DNA of 64,000 nucleotides from Sphingobacteriaceae bacterium (GTDB lineage Bacteria > Bacteroidota > Bacteroidia > UBA7662). Made by a program: the position numbers and the translations under genes. Positions 1 through 8,162 of this stretch are shown here, piece after piece. Each line of letters begins with the position of its first letter. The stretch's first letter is position 1. The notes below the pieces were generated by a model. It searched no databases and had not been told where the DNA came from. It was given only the letters and a program-made list of their open reading frames with translations. Location: positions 1 through 64,000 of the forward strand of contig PNNG01000019.1 of assembly GCA_013824115.1 (NCBI GenBank), written 5' to 3'.

Positions 1-155
1 ACTTACTACTCAAATGTAAATATTCATTGAGCCAATTAAGTGATTTAAATGAGGGCTCAAGAAATTATTAAAATTTTCAAAAGGTAGAATCCAACTAAGT
101 CTAAATGGCAAAAAAGTTATTCTGGATTTTTTAGGGTTACTGTACGCACCAATTT

Positions 156-449
156 ATGATAAAGGAAGAATTATTAGGTGCAGTTGAATCATATTGCTAA
201 ATTCCCACAGGAAATCCCAAAGCAACGTTAGGGCAAGCTCTAAAACAGATTGAAAAAGATAATAGCATTCACCCTGCCTTAAAAATTTCCTTCAGTAGTT
301 AGTGTGGTTATTCAAGTGAAGCAAACGGTATCAGACACGGTATTTTGGATGAGGATATCCTAGTTCAAGAGAATGCTAAGTCTATGCTAGTAGCCTGTAG
401 TGCCTTTATAAATTACCTCAGGCAAAAGGAATCCAAAACAATAGAATGA
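156..449 (+). pseudogene. Abi_C-like (abortive infection C-terminal domain) gene remnant with two in-frame stops
   Basis: One frame reads MIKEELLGAVESYC*IPTGNPKATLGQALKQIEKDNSIHPALKISFSS*CGYSSEANGIRHGILDEDILVQENAKSMLVACSAFINYLRQKESKTIE*. The GIRHG...DE...AK.MLV.CSAFINYL pattern resembles Abi C-terminal domains. Stops are TAA 198-200 and TAG 300-302. Confidence 0.65.
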
Positions 450-513
450 TGTGGAAACCTTTTATATTTCACAGAAATAAATAGTCCCTACACTTCTTGA
501 TTGGATGGAATAA

Positions 514-1086
514 TCATCTTGTTCGAATGTAGTCTTCTGCCTTCGAATAAACAGCAAACGACCCCAAGTCTCTGCTCGACTTGACAAACTTTTCAATCTC
601 ATGGAGACTCTTGAAGTCATGGTACAACTGAGCTTGAATCCTGTTTCGTATAGCCCTGATTCTTTCAAGATGCAAGATTCCTAATTGGATTAATTCCTCA
701 TCCGGATTTCGGTTTTGATCAATTTTATTATCAATCTCATTTATTAGGAATACATTCAATTCCGTTAAAAGACTAGCCATTTCGGCACTAAGCCAAAAGC
801 CCTTTTGAACTGGAATCATTATAGAAATTAGGTATCGGGAAAAATGGTCATATCCCAAATGAAAAACCAGATTACACATTTTCCCATTACCTACATTTAC
901 TATGGAAGTCAAGCCCGCAACCATAGTCTCCACCTCCTCATAAGCATTGATTCGCTTATCAAGGAGCTTTTTATAGTATTCATTGCGGTAATTGCGTTTT
1001 TGAAGGAGCCAATTCACAAAAGAGGTTAGTACAGCTGAAAGCACGGAACTTGTTAGTACTATTGAAATTATTTCGATGTTTTTCAT
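514..1086 (-). CDS. Hypothetical protein with N-terminal transmembrane segment
   Basis: 190-aa ORF; hydrophobic N-terminus IEIISIVLTSSVLSAVLTSFVNWLL followed by a helical, charged region. Confidence 0.6.
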   Translation of the reverse strand: MKNIEIISIVLTSSVLSAVLTSFVNWLLQKRNYRNEYYKKLLDKRINAYEEVETMVAGLTSIVNVGNGKMCNLVFHLGYDHFSRYLISIMIPVQKGFWLSAEMASLLTELNVFLINEIDNKIDQNRNPDEELIQLGILHLERIRAIRNRIQAQLYHDFKSLHEIEKFVKSSRDLGSFAVYSKAEDYIRTR

Positions 1087-1154
1087 CTAGTTTGTTAACT
1101 GGTTAATGACCCATTAGCAGATAGAAACACTCTTTCAAATACTCTATTATAAAC

Positions 1155-1300
1155 TCACCCCCCAAACGCCTCCTTCAACAAGGACTTAACCCATTGGTCG
1201 GTGGCTTGTTGGTTGGCCAGCACCTAGGCTTTGAGCTGTTGGGTGTGGTCCAGCTGCTTTTCTACTTCGGCTACAATGCGCTTTGGCCTTGTTCAACAAA
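1155..1300 (-). pseudogene. Remnant of an hsdS C-terminal coding region
   Basis: Reverse strand reads RIVAEVEKQLDHTQQLKA*VLANQQATDQWVKSLLKEAFGG*, typical of HsdS C-terminal coiled-coil tails, with an internal TAG (complement of 1224-1226) and no upstream TRD. Confidence 0.6.
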
Positions 1301-1419
1301 GGTAAGCTTGCATCATCAATTGAGCATAACTCCTTTCAAAACAATTTGAATTTGGGTATTTTGCAGCACCAAAGCCAAACCCCCTACCCTAACTTTACAC
1401 CCCTGCAAACCACCCCCCC

Positions 1420-2925
1420 ATGTTCGAACAAACCTTCAAAAACATAGACGACATATTGCACAAAGACGCAGGTTGCGGCAGTGAATTGGATTATGTGGAG
1501 CAAACCTCTTGGATTTTGTTTCTGAAGTATTTAGACGACCTGGAGCGCGACCGGGCCACGGCCGCCGAACTCACCGGCAAAACCTACACCCCCATCATTG
1601 ATGCAAACTACCGCTGGGGGGTGTGGGCCATGCCTAAAAAAAGGAAGGCAGGTGGTTCGATGGGTGCGGCGAGTGAGCCTGTCGAACTCGTCGAACCCGG
1701 AGAACTGGATCATCAAAATGCCCTCACCGGCGACGACCTCACCGATTTTGTAAACAACCAGCTGTTCCCCTACCTCAAACGCTTCAAACAAAGCGCCGCC
1801 AGCGCCGATACCATTGAATACAAGATTGGCGAAATATTCAGCGAGCTGAAGAACCGCATCCAAAGTGGCTACAATTTGCGCGAGGTGATTAACCGCATCG
1901 ACGAATTGCGCTTCCGCACCCATGCCGAAAAGCACGAAATGAGCCATTTGTATGAAGACAAAATCAAAAACATGGGCAATGCCGGGCGCAACGGTGGCGA
2001 ATACTACACCCCCCGCCCGCTCATTACCACCATTGTAAAGGTGGTGAACCCCAAAATAGGCGATAAAATTTACGACGGGGCCGTGGGCTCAGCTGGCTTT
2101 TTGTGCGAGGCCTTCAATTATTTGAAGTCGGGCAAGGAACTGAGCACCAGCGAATGGGAAATACTGCAAAAGCGCACCTTTTACGGCAAGGAGAAAAAAT
2201 CGCTCGCCTACATTTTGGGCGTCATGAATTTGATTTTCCACGGCATTGAGGCACCCAACATCATCCACACCAATACCCTGGCCGAAAACCTGGCCGACAT
2301 ACAGGAAAAAGACCGCTACGAGGTGGTACTGGCCAATCCGCCCTTCGGTGGAAAAGAAAGGGCCGAGGTGCAGCAGAACTTCCCCATCAAAACAGGCGAA
2401 ACCGCCTCGCTTTTTTTACAGCACTTCATCAAAATTCTCAAAGCCGGTGGCAAGGCAGGCGTGGTAATCAAAAACACCTTTTTAAGCAATACCGACAATG
2501 CCAGCATTGCCCTCCGCAAAAGCCTGCTCGAGAGCTGCAACCTGCACACCGTTTTGGATTTGCCTGGCGGCACCTTTACCGGGGCCGGGGTAAAAACTGT
2601 GGTGCTGTTTTTCGAAAAAGGCCGTCCCACCCAAAAGATTTGGTACTACCAGCTCAACCTCAACCGCAATTTGGGCAAAACCAATCCCCTCAACGAAAAC
2701 GACCTGGCCGAATTTGTAGCGTTGCAAAAAAGCTTTGCCGACAGTCCCAATTCATGGAGCATCGATGTACGGTCACTCACCGGCCCCGAACTCGACCTGA
2801 GCGTGAAAAACCCCAACAAAAAAGAAGTGGCGCAACTCCGTTCGCCCGGCGATATTTTGGCAGAAATGAAGGCGCTGGATGAGGAGAGTGCGGAGATATT
2901 GGCATCCATTCAAGATTTGATTTAA
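1420..2925 (+). CDS. hsdM: Type I restriction-modification system DNA methyltransferase subunit HsdM
   Basis: 501 aa; HsdM N-terminal region; GGEYYTPRPL, DGAVGSAGFLCEA (SAM motif) and VLANPPFGG (NPPF catalytic motif). Confidence 0.95.
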   Translation: MFEQTFKNIDDILHKDAGCGSELDYVEQTSWILFLKYLDDLERDRATAAELTGKTYTPIIDANYRWGVWAMPKKRKAGGSMGAASEPVELVEPGELDHQNALTGDDLTDFVNNQLFPYLKRFKQSAASADTIEYKIGEIFSELKNRIQSGYNLREVINRIDELRFRTHAEKHEMSHLYEDKIKNMGNAGRNGGEYYTPRPLITTIVKVVNPKIGDKIYDGAVGSAGFLCEAFNYLKSGKELSTSEWEILQKRTFYGKEKKSLAYILGVMNLIFHGIEAPNIIHTNTLAENLADIQEKDRYEVVLANPPFGGKERAEVQQNFPIKTGETASLFLQHFIKILKAGGKAGVVIKNTFLSNTDNASIALRKSLLESCNLHTVLDLPGGTFTGAGVKTVVLFFEKGRPTQKIWYYQLNLNRNLGKTNPLNENDLAEFVALQKSFADSPNSWSIDVRSLTGPELDLSVKNPNKKEVAQLRSPGDILAEMKALDEESAEILASIQDLI

Positions 2926-2927
2926 GG

Positions 2928-3365
2928 ATGAAAGACGAAATCATCTTCTATCGACCAAATGAATTGGCCGAACACATTGAAGTGAGGCTAGAAGATGACA
3001 CTGTGTGGTTATCTCAACAGCAACTGGCTACCTTATTCAATCAAAGCAAGCAAAACATCAGCTTACACATCAATAACTGCTTCAAAGAAGGTGAATTAGA
3101 AAGGGAATCAACTGTCAAGGAATCCTTGACGGTTCAAAAAGAGGGGAACAGAACGGTTAAACGAAAAATCGAATTTTATAACCACGATGTAATCATCTCT
3201 GTTGGCTATCGGGTAAAATCGAAACAAGGCACGCAGTTTCGTATATGGGCATCGCGCATACTCAAAGACTATTTGCTGAAAGGCTACACCATCAACAACC
3301 GCATGAACCTCTTTCAAACCAAAACAGTAGCAGGCATTTTTAATCAAGTAAAGGAGTTGGTATGA
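2928..3365 (+). CDS. RhuM family protein, short/possibly C-terminally truncated
   Basis: 145 aa; IEVRLEDDTVWLSQQQLATLFNQSKQNISLHINN...NHDVIISVGYRVKSKQGTQFRIWASRILKDYLLKGYTIN is characteristic of RhuM N-terminal regions. Starts 2 bp after hsdM; stop overlaps the hsdS start (ATGA). Confidence 0.8.
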   Translation: MKDEIIFYRPNELAEHIEVRLEDDTVWLSQQQLATLFNQSKQNISLHINNCFKEGELERESTVKESLTVQKEGNRTVKRKIEFYNHDVIISVGYRVKSKQGTQFRIWASRILKDYLLKGYTINNRMNLFQTKTVAGIFNQVKELV

Positions 3366-4585
3366 GCACAGAAGCTAGCGTTTTGCCCGAGGGCTGGGAA
3401 ATGAAGAGGTTGGGGGAGGTTTGTGATTTTCAAGGTGGATCGCAACCACCAAAGAATCAGTTTATTTTTGAACCCAAAGATGGCTACGTAAGATTTTTAC
3501 AGATTAGAGATTTTTCTAGTGACAATCATGTCACTTACATTCCTGAATCAAAAAAAAACAGATACTGCCGTGAAGATGACATCTTACTTGGCAGATATGG
3601 TGCATCTGTAGGTAAGGTGTTAATCAACAAGGCCGGCGCCTACAATGTTGCTGTAATGAAAACAATACCGATGGAAGGTATTTTACATAAACGGTATTTG
3701 TACTTTTATTTGAATTCAGATGATTTCCAAAGAAGGTTATTAAACACGGCTTCCAGATCTGCACAAGATGGATTTAGTAAAGATGACATTTTTGATTTTC
3801 CGATTTTAATCCCCCCCCTCCCCGAACAACAACGCCTGGTGGCGCTTTTAGACCGTTGTTTTGCCGCCATCGACCGGGCCAAAGTCCTTGCCGAGCAAAA
3901 CCTCCAAAACGCCCGGGCGCTGTTTGAAAGTTATTTGCAAGGGGTTTTTGCTTCGACAGGCTCAGCAACCGGAGGTGATGATTGGGAAGAAAATCTACTA
4001 GAAGAATTAGTTGATGAAAGTTGCACGCTCTCCTATGGTATAGTTCAGCCAGGTGATGAATTTAAAAATGGGCTACCTGTTATTAGACCAACCGATTTAA
4101 GCAGCAAATTCATTAGAGTAAATGGTTTAAAAAAAATAGACCCGGCATTGGCAGAAGGCTATAAGAGAACTAAATTAATTGGCGATGAGCTATTGTTGTG
4201 TGTTCGAGGGTCAACAGGCGTTGTTTCGATTGCTACACCGGAATTAAAAGATGCCAATGTTACACGAGGCATTGTTCCCATTCGTTTCAATGCACAATTA
4301 ATCAATCAGGAATTTGGCTACTATCTACTTATTTCAAATTATGTTCAAAGTCAAATAAAAGCCAAAACGTATGGGGCTGCTTTGATGCAAATTAATATTG
4401 GTGATTTAAGAAAGCTCCTCATTCCTTATCCCTCGCTCCAAGAACAACAAACCATCGTCCGCCAATTAGATGCCCTGCGTGCCGAAACGCAAAAGCTGGA
4501 GGCGGTGTACCAAAAGAAAATAGCCGATTTGGAAGAGTTGAAAAAGAGTGTGTTGGAGAAGGCGTTTAGGGGGGAGTTGGTGTAA
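3362..4585 (+). CDS. hsdS: Type I restriction-modification specificity subunit HsdS
   Basis: 407 aa; two TRD halves each followed by an LPPLPEQQRLV / PSLQEQQTIV conserved region; ends LKKSVLEKAFRGELV. Confidence 0.93.
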   Translation: MSTEASVLPEGWEMKRLGEVCDFQGGSQPPKNQFIFEPKDGYVRFLQIRDFSSDNHVTYIPESKKNRYCREDDILLGRYGASVGKVLINKAGAYNVAVMKTIPMEGILHKRYLYFYLNSDDFQRRLLNTASRSAQDGFSKDDIFDFPILIPPLPEQQRLVALLDRCFAAIDRAKVLAEQNLQNARALFESYLQGVFASTGSATGGDDWEENLLEELVDESCTLSYGIVQPGDEFKNGLPVIRPTDLSSKFIRVNGLKKIDPALAEGYKRTKLIGDELLLCVRGSTGVVSIATPELKDANVTRGIVPIRFNAQLINQEFGYYLLISNYVQSQIKAKTYGAALMQINIGDLRKLLIPYPSLQEQQTIVRQLDALRAETQKLEAVYQKKIADLEELKKSVLEKAFRGELV

Positions 4586-4690
4586 TCGTTTGAGCGATAT
4601 CCGAAAAAAGGTATATTAGCAATGTTATTCACGATAAGCTTAGCGCTGAAGCCTTGTTAAGCTGAAATCCGAAAATCTCAGCATTTAGCC

Positions 4691-5230
4691 ATGGCAAAGA
4701 AGCGTAAACTCAAAATAATGGTATCATCAACGGTATATGGAAGTCAAGATATACTCGATCAAATTGCTGCGGTTTTACGTCAGCAATTTGGCTATGATGT
4801 CATTATGTCAAAAGAAGGAAGTGTTTATGTGCCCGTTGCGTTTACTAGCAATCCAGAAGGAGCTTGTTTGCAAGCCGTAAACGATTGTGATTTATTTTTT
4901 GGAATTATCTTTCCTCGCTATGGATCAGGCATTACGCACAAAGAGTTTAAAGAAGCCGTAAAAATTGATAAGCCCAGATGGTTCGTAGCGCATGAAAAAA
5001 TCGAATACCTAAGAAAGTTGTTTGAGCCATATTTACTCAATGAAGAAAAAGCTAGGACTGATTTCGAAATCAAGAAGAACTCAGTTTTAGACAGTATCAA
5101 GGTGGTTGATATGTACAATGACGTTCGACATAATTGGGTGCAATCATTTACAAATCCAGGCGAATTATTGTTTTTCATTGAACAGCAGTTCAAAGACCAC
5201 GAAAGACGATTAAATGAATTAGAGCCATGA
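4691..5230 (+). CDS. DUF4062 domain-containing protein (stand-alone)
   Basis: 179 aa; KIMVSSTVYG...VNDCDLFFGIIFPRYGSGITHKEFKEAVKIDKPRWFVAH matches the DUF4062 pattern; stop overlaps the next gene's start by 4 bp. Confidence 0.75.
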   Translation: MAKKRKLKIMVSSTVYGSQDILDQIAAVLRQQFGYDVIMSKEGSVYVPVAFTSNPEGACLQAVNDCDLFFGIIFPRYGSGITHKEFKEAVKIDKPRWFVAHEKIEYLRKLFEPYLLNEEKARTDFEIKKNSVLDSIKVVDMYNDVRHNWVQSFTNPGELLFFIEQQFKDHERRLNELEP

Positions 5231-6717
5231 CTAACGAACAACTCATAAAGGACCTGATAAAACAGGGAGAAAGCGGTCAGCTTGAATTTAAAGAAGTGGT
5301 TCGAAAGGAAGACATTGCAAAAACCTTATGTGCTTTTTTAAATGCTGAAGGTGGTACGGTTTTAATTGGCGTTAATGACGATGGTGAGATCCTTGGTGTT
5401 GACCAAGCTGAACAATACGAATCGGCCTTAAAGCAATATCTTTTTCAATCTATAATTCCTGAAGCGCCTATAGCCGTTTCTACTGAACAAATAGGAATGA
5501 AGAAGCTATTGTCTGTAAAGGTGTGGAGCGGCTCGAAGCCACCTTACTTACTTAAGGACGGTAAGATTTTTTACAGACGTGGTAGTCGAACAGTAGCGGC
5601 ATCACCCGATGAAATTTCAAAACTCATAGTTGAACGGCAAAAAACAGAATTGCATTGGGAACGCCAACCTGCTTTGGGTGTTGATCTGGATGATTTAGAT
5701 GAACTGGAAATACGAAAGACCATTCAAGACCTGATCAAATTTGGGCGGGGGAAGCTATTTGATGAAAAGGATATAGAAGCGTTTCTTACCTACTACAGCC
5801 TCTACCGAGATGGGCATTTAACTAATGCTGCAGTTATTCTGTTTGCCAAAGAGCCTTCGAGATACTTACCCCAAAGCAGGGTTCGCTTGACGGTTTTTAA
5901 TGCTAACAAAACAGCTAACAGCTACGGCTATGATAAAGTATTTGAAGGGAATTTATTTAGGAATATCGAAGCTATACTCCAATTTTTTGAAGTCAATATT
6001 GCCACCAAAAGCCAGTTCAGCGAGAAAAAGTGGTTGCGCGATGACATTGCTTATCCAAAACTCGCCTTACGCGAAGGGCTTATGAATGCTCTGATTCATA
6101 GAGATTTTTCAAGCGTTTCAGGGACTGTTCATGTGGCATTTTATCCCACTCATTTAGAAATCATTAATTCAGGGGCTTTGTACGGGGGGTATTCGCCCGG
6201 TGATTTGTCCAAAAGCCACTTATCCGTGCCTCGAAATCCTGATATTGCACATATCTGCTTCTTGCGTCAAATGATTGAGAAGATTGGCAGAGGAACGGTA
6301 CTGATGATAGAAGATTGCAAAAGCAAAGGCTATGCAAGCCCTAAATGGGATACAAATGCTGGTTCCACCACGGTTACGTTTCGTGGCGTTACGGTGACAG
6401 CGAAGCATGATGCTGTAAATGATGCTGTAAATGATGCCGTAAATGATGCTGTAAATGATGCTGTAAAACAGGGCCTCATTGATGCTGTAGGTGATGCTGT
6501 AAATGATGCTCTAATTGATGCTGTAAATGCAATAGTAAAGCTTAATGATGGTGCATCCATAAAAGACATCATGGCTGCAACAGGAAAATCAAATGCAACT
6601 GTAAAAAGGTATCTGCAAATTCTCAGAGAAATAGAATTGATTGAGTTTAAAGGTGCAGCAAAAACAGGCAAATATCAGCTCACATCAAAGGCTGAAAAGA
6701 AAATTAAGCGTAGATGA
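5227..6717 (+). CDS. AlbA_2/Schlafen-type DNA-binding, ATP-binding (HATPase_c_4-like) protein with C-terminal winged helix
   Basis: 496 aa; ESGQLEFKEVVRKEDIAKTLCAFLNAEGGTVLIGVNDDGEILGV (AlbA_2), REGLMNALIHRDFS...IGRGT (HATPase_c_4-like), C-terminal SIKDIMAATGKSNATVKRYLQIL (HTH). Confidence 0.85.
   Translation: MTNEQLIKDLIKQGESGQLEFKEVVRKEDIAKTLCAFLNAEGGTVLIGVNDDGEILGVDQAEQYESALKQYLFQSIIPEAPIAVSTEQIGMKKLLSVKVWSGSKPPYLLKDGKIFYRRGSRTVAASPDEISKLIVERQKTELHWERQPALGVDLDDLDELEIRKTIQDLIKFGRGKLFDEKDIEAFLTYYSLYRDGHLTNAAVILFAKEPSRYLPQSRVRLTVFNANKTANSYGYDKVFEGNLFRNIEAILQFFEVNIATKSQFSEKKWLRDDIAYPKLALREGLMNALIHRDFSSVSGTVHVAFYPTHLEIINSGALYGGYSPGDLSKSHLSVPRNPDIAHICFLRQMIEKIGRGTVLMIEDCKSKGYASPKWDTNAGSTTVTFRGVTVTAKHDAVNDAVNDAVNDAVNDAVKQGLIDAVGDAVNDALIDAVNAIVKLNDGASIKDIMAATGKSNATVKRYLQILREIELIEFKGAAKTGKYQLTSKAEKKIKRR
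6409..6528 (+). repeat. 12-bp in-frame tandem repeat (GATGCTGTAAAT) encoding (NDAV)n
   Basis: Ten consecutive 12-bp slots, nine clearly related: GATGCTGTAAAT, GATGCTGTAAAT, GATGCCGTAAAT, GATGCTGTAAAT, GATGCTGTAAAA, (CAGGGCCTCATT), GATGCTGTAGGT, GATGCTGTAAAT, GATGCTCTAATT, GATGCTGTAAAT. Confidence 0.95.
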
Positions 6718-6773
6718 AGCAATAAACTAACCAAAGTTACATAAAGGAGTTTACCATTTTTGGCCATGCAATC

Positions 6774-6795
6774 TTATTTGATGGTTATTTGACAC
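6774..6795 (+). repeat. Composite direct repeat copy 1, TTATTTGATGGTTATTTGACAC
   Basis: Two TTATTTGA half-sites 11 bp apart. Confidence 0.85.
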
Positions 6796-6837
6796 ACAGC
6801 CCCGAAATGTGCATAATCAGCTGACAATCAACGTTTT

Positions 6838-6859
6838 TTATTTGATGGTTATTTGATAA
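6838..6859 (+). repeat. Composite direct repeat copy 2, TTATTTGATGGTTATTTGATAA
   Basis: Near-identical to copies at 6774, 8065 and 8131; begins 64 bp after copy 1. Confidence 0.9.
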
Positions 6860-7075
6860 TCAACAAAATGTATTTTGGCTAAAGGGTTCTTTAAGAGGAA
6901 AACTTGAAAGCTCGGTTTGATTCGAACGGCATGGTCTCTTTACCCACAGCATCAATACTTTCTATTGTTTTTAATTATATTTGTTATCTATCGCGGTAAA
7001 ATCCCCCAGCTTACAATATCTACAACAAACACCCTACGGCAACAAATCCGAATATATCCAAAATAAACCTGCAGG

Positions 7076-7104
7076 TTGATTTCTTGTAATAGTCAGTATC
7101 TTTG
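7076..7104 (+). promoter_or_regulatory. Putative Bacteroidota-type promoter for the toxin/XRE pair
   Basis: TTG (7076-7078), 18-bp gap, TATCTTTG (7097-7104), matching TTG-N~19-TAnnTTTG; ends 17 bp before the ORF start at 7122. Confidence 0.5.
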
Positions 7105-7121
7105 CAATTGTAAGTGAATGT

Positions 7122-7667
7122 TTGTATTCCGTTTTGTTTGAATCGGCAGATCAAAGAGAAAGCGGTTTAGGACAAACAACGCGTACGCATGAGTTTGATC
7201 GGCTTTTTGAATTTTGGACAGACCCTGTAAGACTAAGAGCATTTTTTGAAACACATGAAGCAGATTTGAATGAACCTTTTTGGGAAGGCATGACCATAGA
7301 AAAGGCCATTTTCAAAACCAGAGACGAGGCCAAAGTACTAAAGCAAAAACTGTTAGCCTTTGCCGAAGCCGATGCGCAAGGAACTAGCATGAACCTAACA
7401 CATTTGTTTTCGCCCTTGAGTGAAGGCAGGTTTGATAAAATACCAGCGAGAGAAAAAGCTAAAATCAAAGGCCATAAGACTTGGCTAAGGATGTATGCGA
7501 TAAGAATTGATAAAAATGTATTTGTGATTTGCGGAGGAGCCATCAAATTGCGGGCAACCATCAACGACAGGGCTTATTTGCAGGTGGAGCTTGACAAAAT
7601 GAACTGCACCAAAGACTATCTCCGCGAAACAGACAGTGATTTATTTGAATTGTACGAATTGAAATAG
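7122..7667 (+). CDS. Hypothetical protein, putative toxin partner of the downstream XRE protein
   Basis: 181 aa, starts with TTG; ends 7 bp before an XRE gene. Toxin call is by gene order only. Confidence 0.5.
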   Translation: MYSVLFESADQRESGLGQTTRTHEFDRLFEFWTDPVRLRAFFETHEADLNEPFWEGMTIEKAIFKTRDEAKVLKQKLLAFAEADAQGTSMNLTHLFSPLSEGRFDKIPAREKAKIKGHKTWLRMYAIRIDKNVFVICGGAIKLRATINDRAYLQVELDKMNCTKDYLRETDSDLFELYELK

Positions 7668-7674
7668 TTGCACC

Positions 7675-8043
7675 ATGAACAAGGAAGCAATCAAAAACAA
7701 ACTGGCTCGTGAAGCCATTAAGGATACCTCTTGGATTGAAAAGGCGAAATGGGAGCGTGACAATGAAGATTGGCTAGACCTATCTTTCAAAATTGCTGTG
7801 CGCATAGGTTCTGTGTTGAGCAGCAACAAAAAAGAACAGCGTTATCCCAAAAATCAGGTTGAATTGGCCGAAGCCCTGGGCTGCTCTGCTCAGTACGTAA
7901 ATAAACTGCTGAAAGGTCAGGAGAATTTGCAAATCGAAACCATTTGCAAAATTGCCAGCATACTACATGTGCGTTTGATTGAGGTACCGCCATTTGAATT
8001 GGAGCAAAACCTACAAAATAAACAGTCCTCCGTTCTTATGTGA
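7675..8043 (+). CDS. XRE-family helix-turn-helix protein, putative antitoxin
   Basis: 122 aa; NQVELAEALGCSAQYVNKLLKGQENLQIETICKIASIL is a canonical XRE HTH. Confidence 0.8.
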   Translation: MNKEAIKNKLAREAIKDTSWIEKAKWERDNEDWLDLSFKIAVRIGSVLSSNKKEQRYPKNQVELAEALGCSAQYVNKLLKGQENLQIETICKIASILHVRLIEVPPFELEQNLQNKQSSVLM

Positions 8044-8056
8044 TGGTCATGTGATT
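8036..8056 (+). repeat. Degenerate composite repeat, TTATGTGATGGTCATGTGATT
   Basis: Same two-half-site layout (TTATgTGAT-GG-TcATgTGAT) overlapping the XRE stop codon. Confidence 0.6.
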
Positions 8057-8064
8057 GGGTAGTC

Positions 8065-8086
8065 TTATTTGATGGCTATTTGATAG
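8065..8086 (+). repeat. Composite direct repeat copy 3, TTATTTGATGGCTATTTGATAG
   Basis: Near-identical to copies 1, 2 and 4. Confidence 0.9.
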
Positions 8087-8130
8087 GAGCTAATGAAAAC
8101 GCCTTCAACACATTGATTACCAAAGAATTC

Positions 8131-8152
8131 TTATTTGACGGTTATTTGATAA
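8131..8152 (+). repeat. Composite direct repeat copy 4, TTATTTGACGGTTATTTGATAA
   Basis: Begins 66 bp after copy 3 and ends 10 bp before the hsdR-like ATG at 8163. Confidence 0.9.
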
Positions 8153-8162
8153 ACGAGAAAGG

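Noticed and set aside
6774-6859. CRISPR-like reading of the 22-bp repeats with ~43-bp spacers
   Set aside because: Only two repeats per cluster, repeat is a direct half-site duplication rather than a CRISPR-type repeat, and no cas genes are present.
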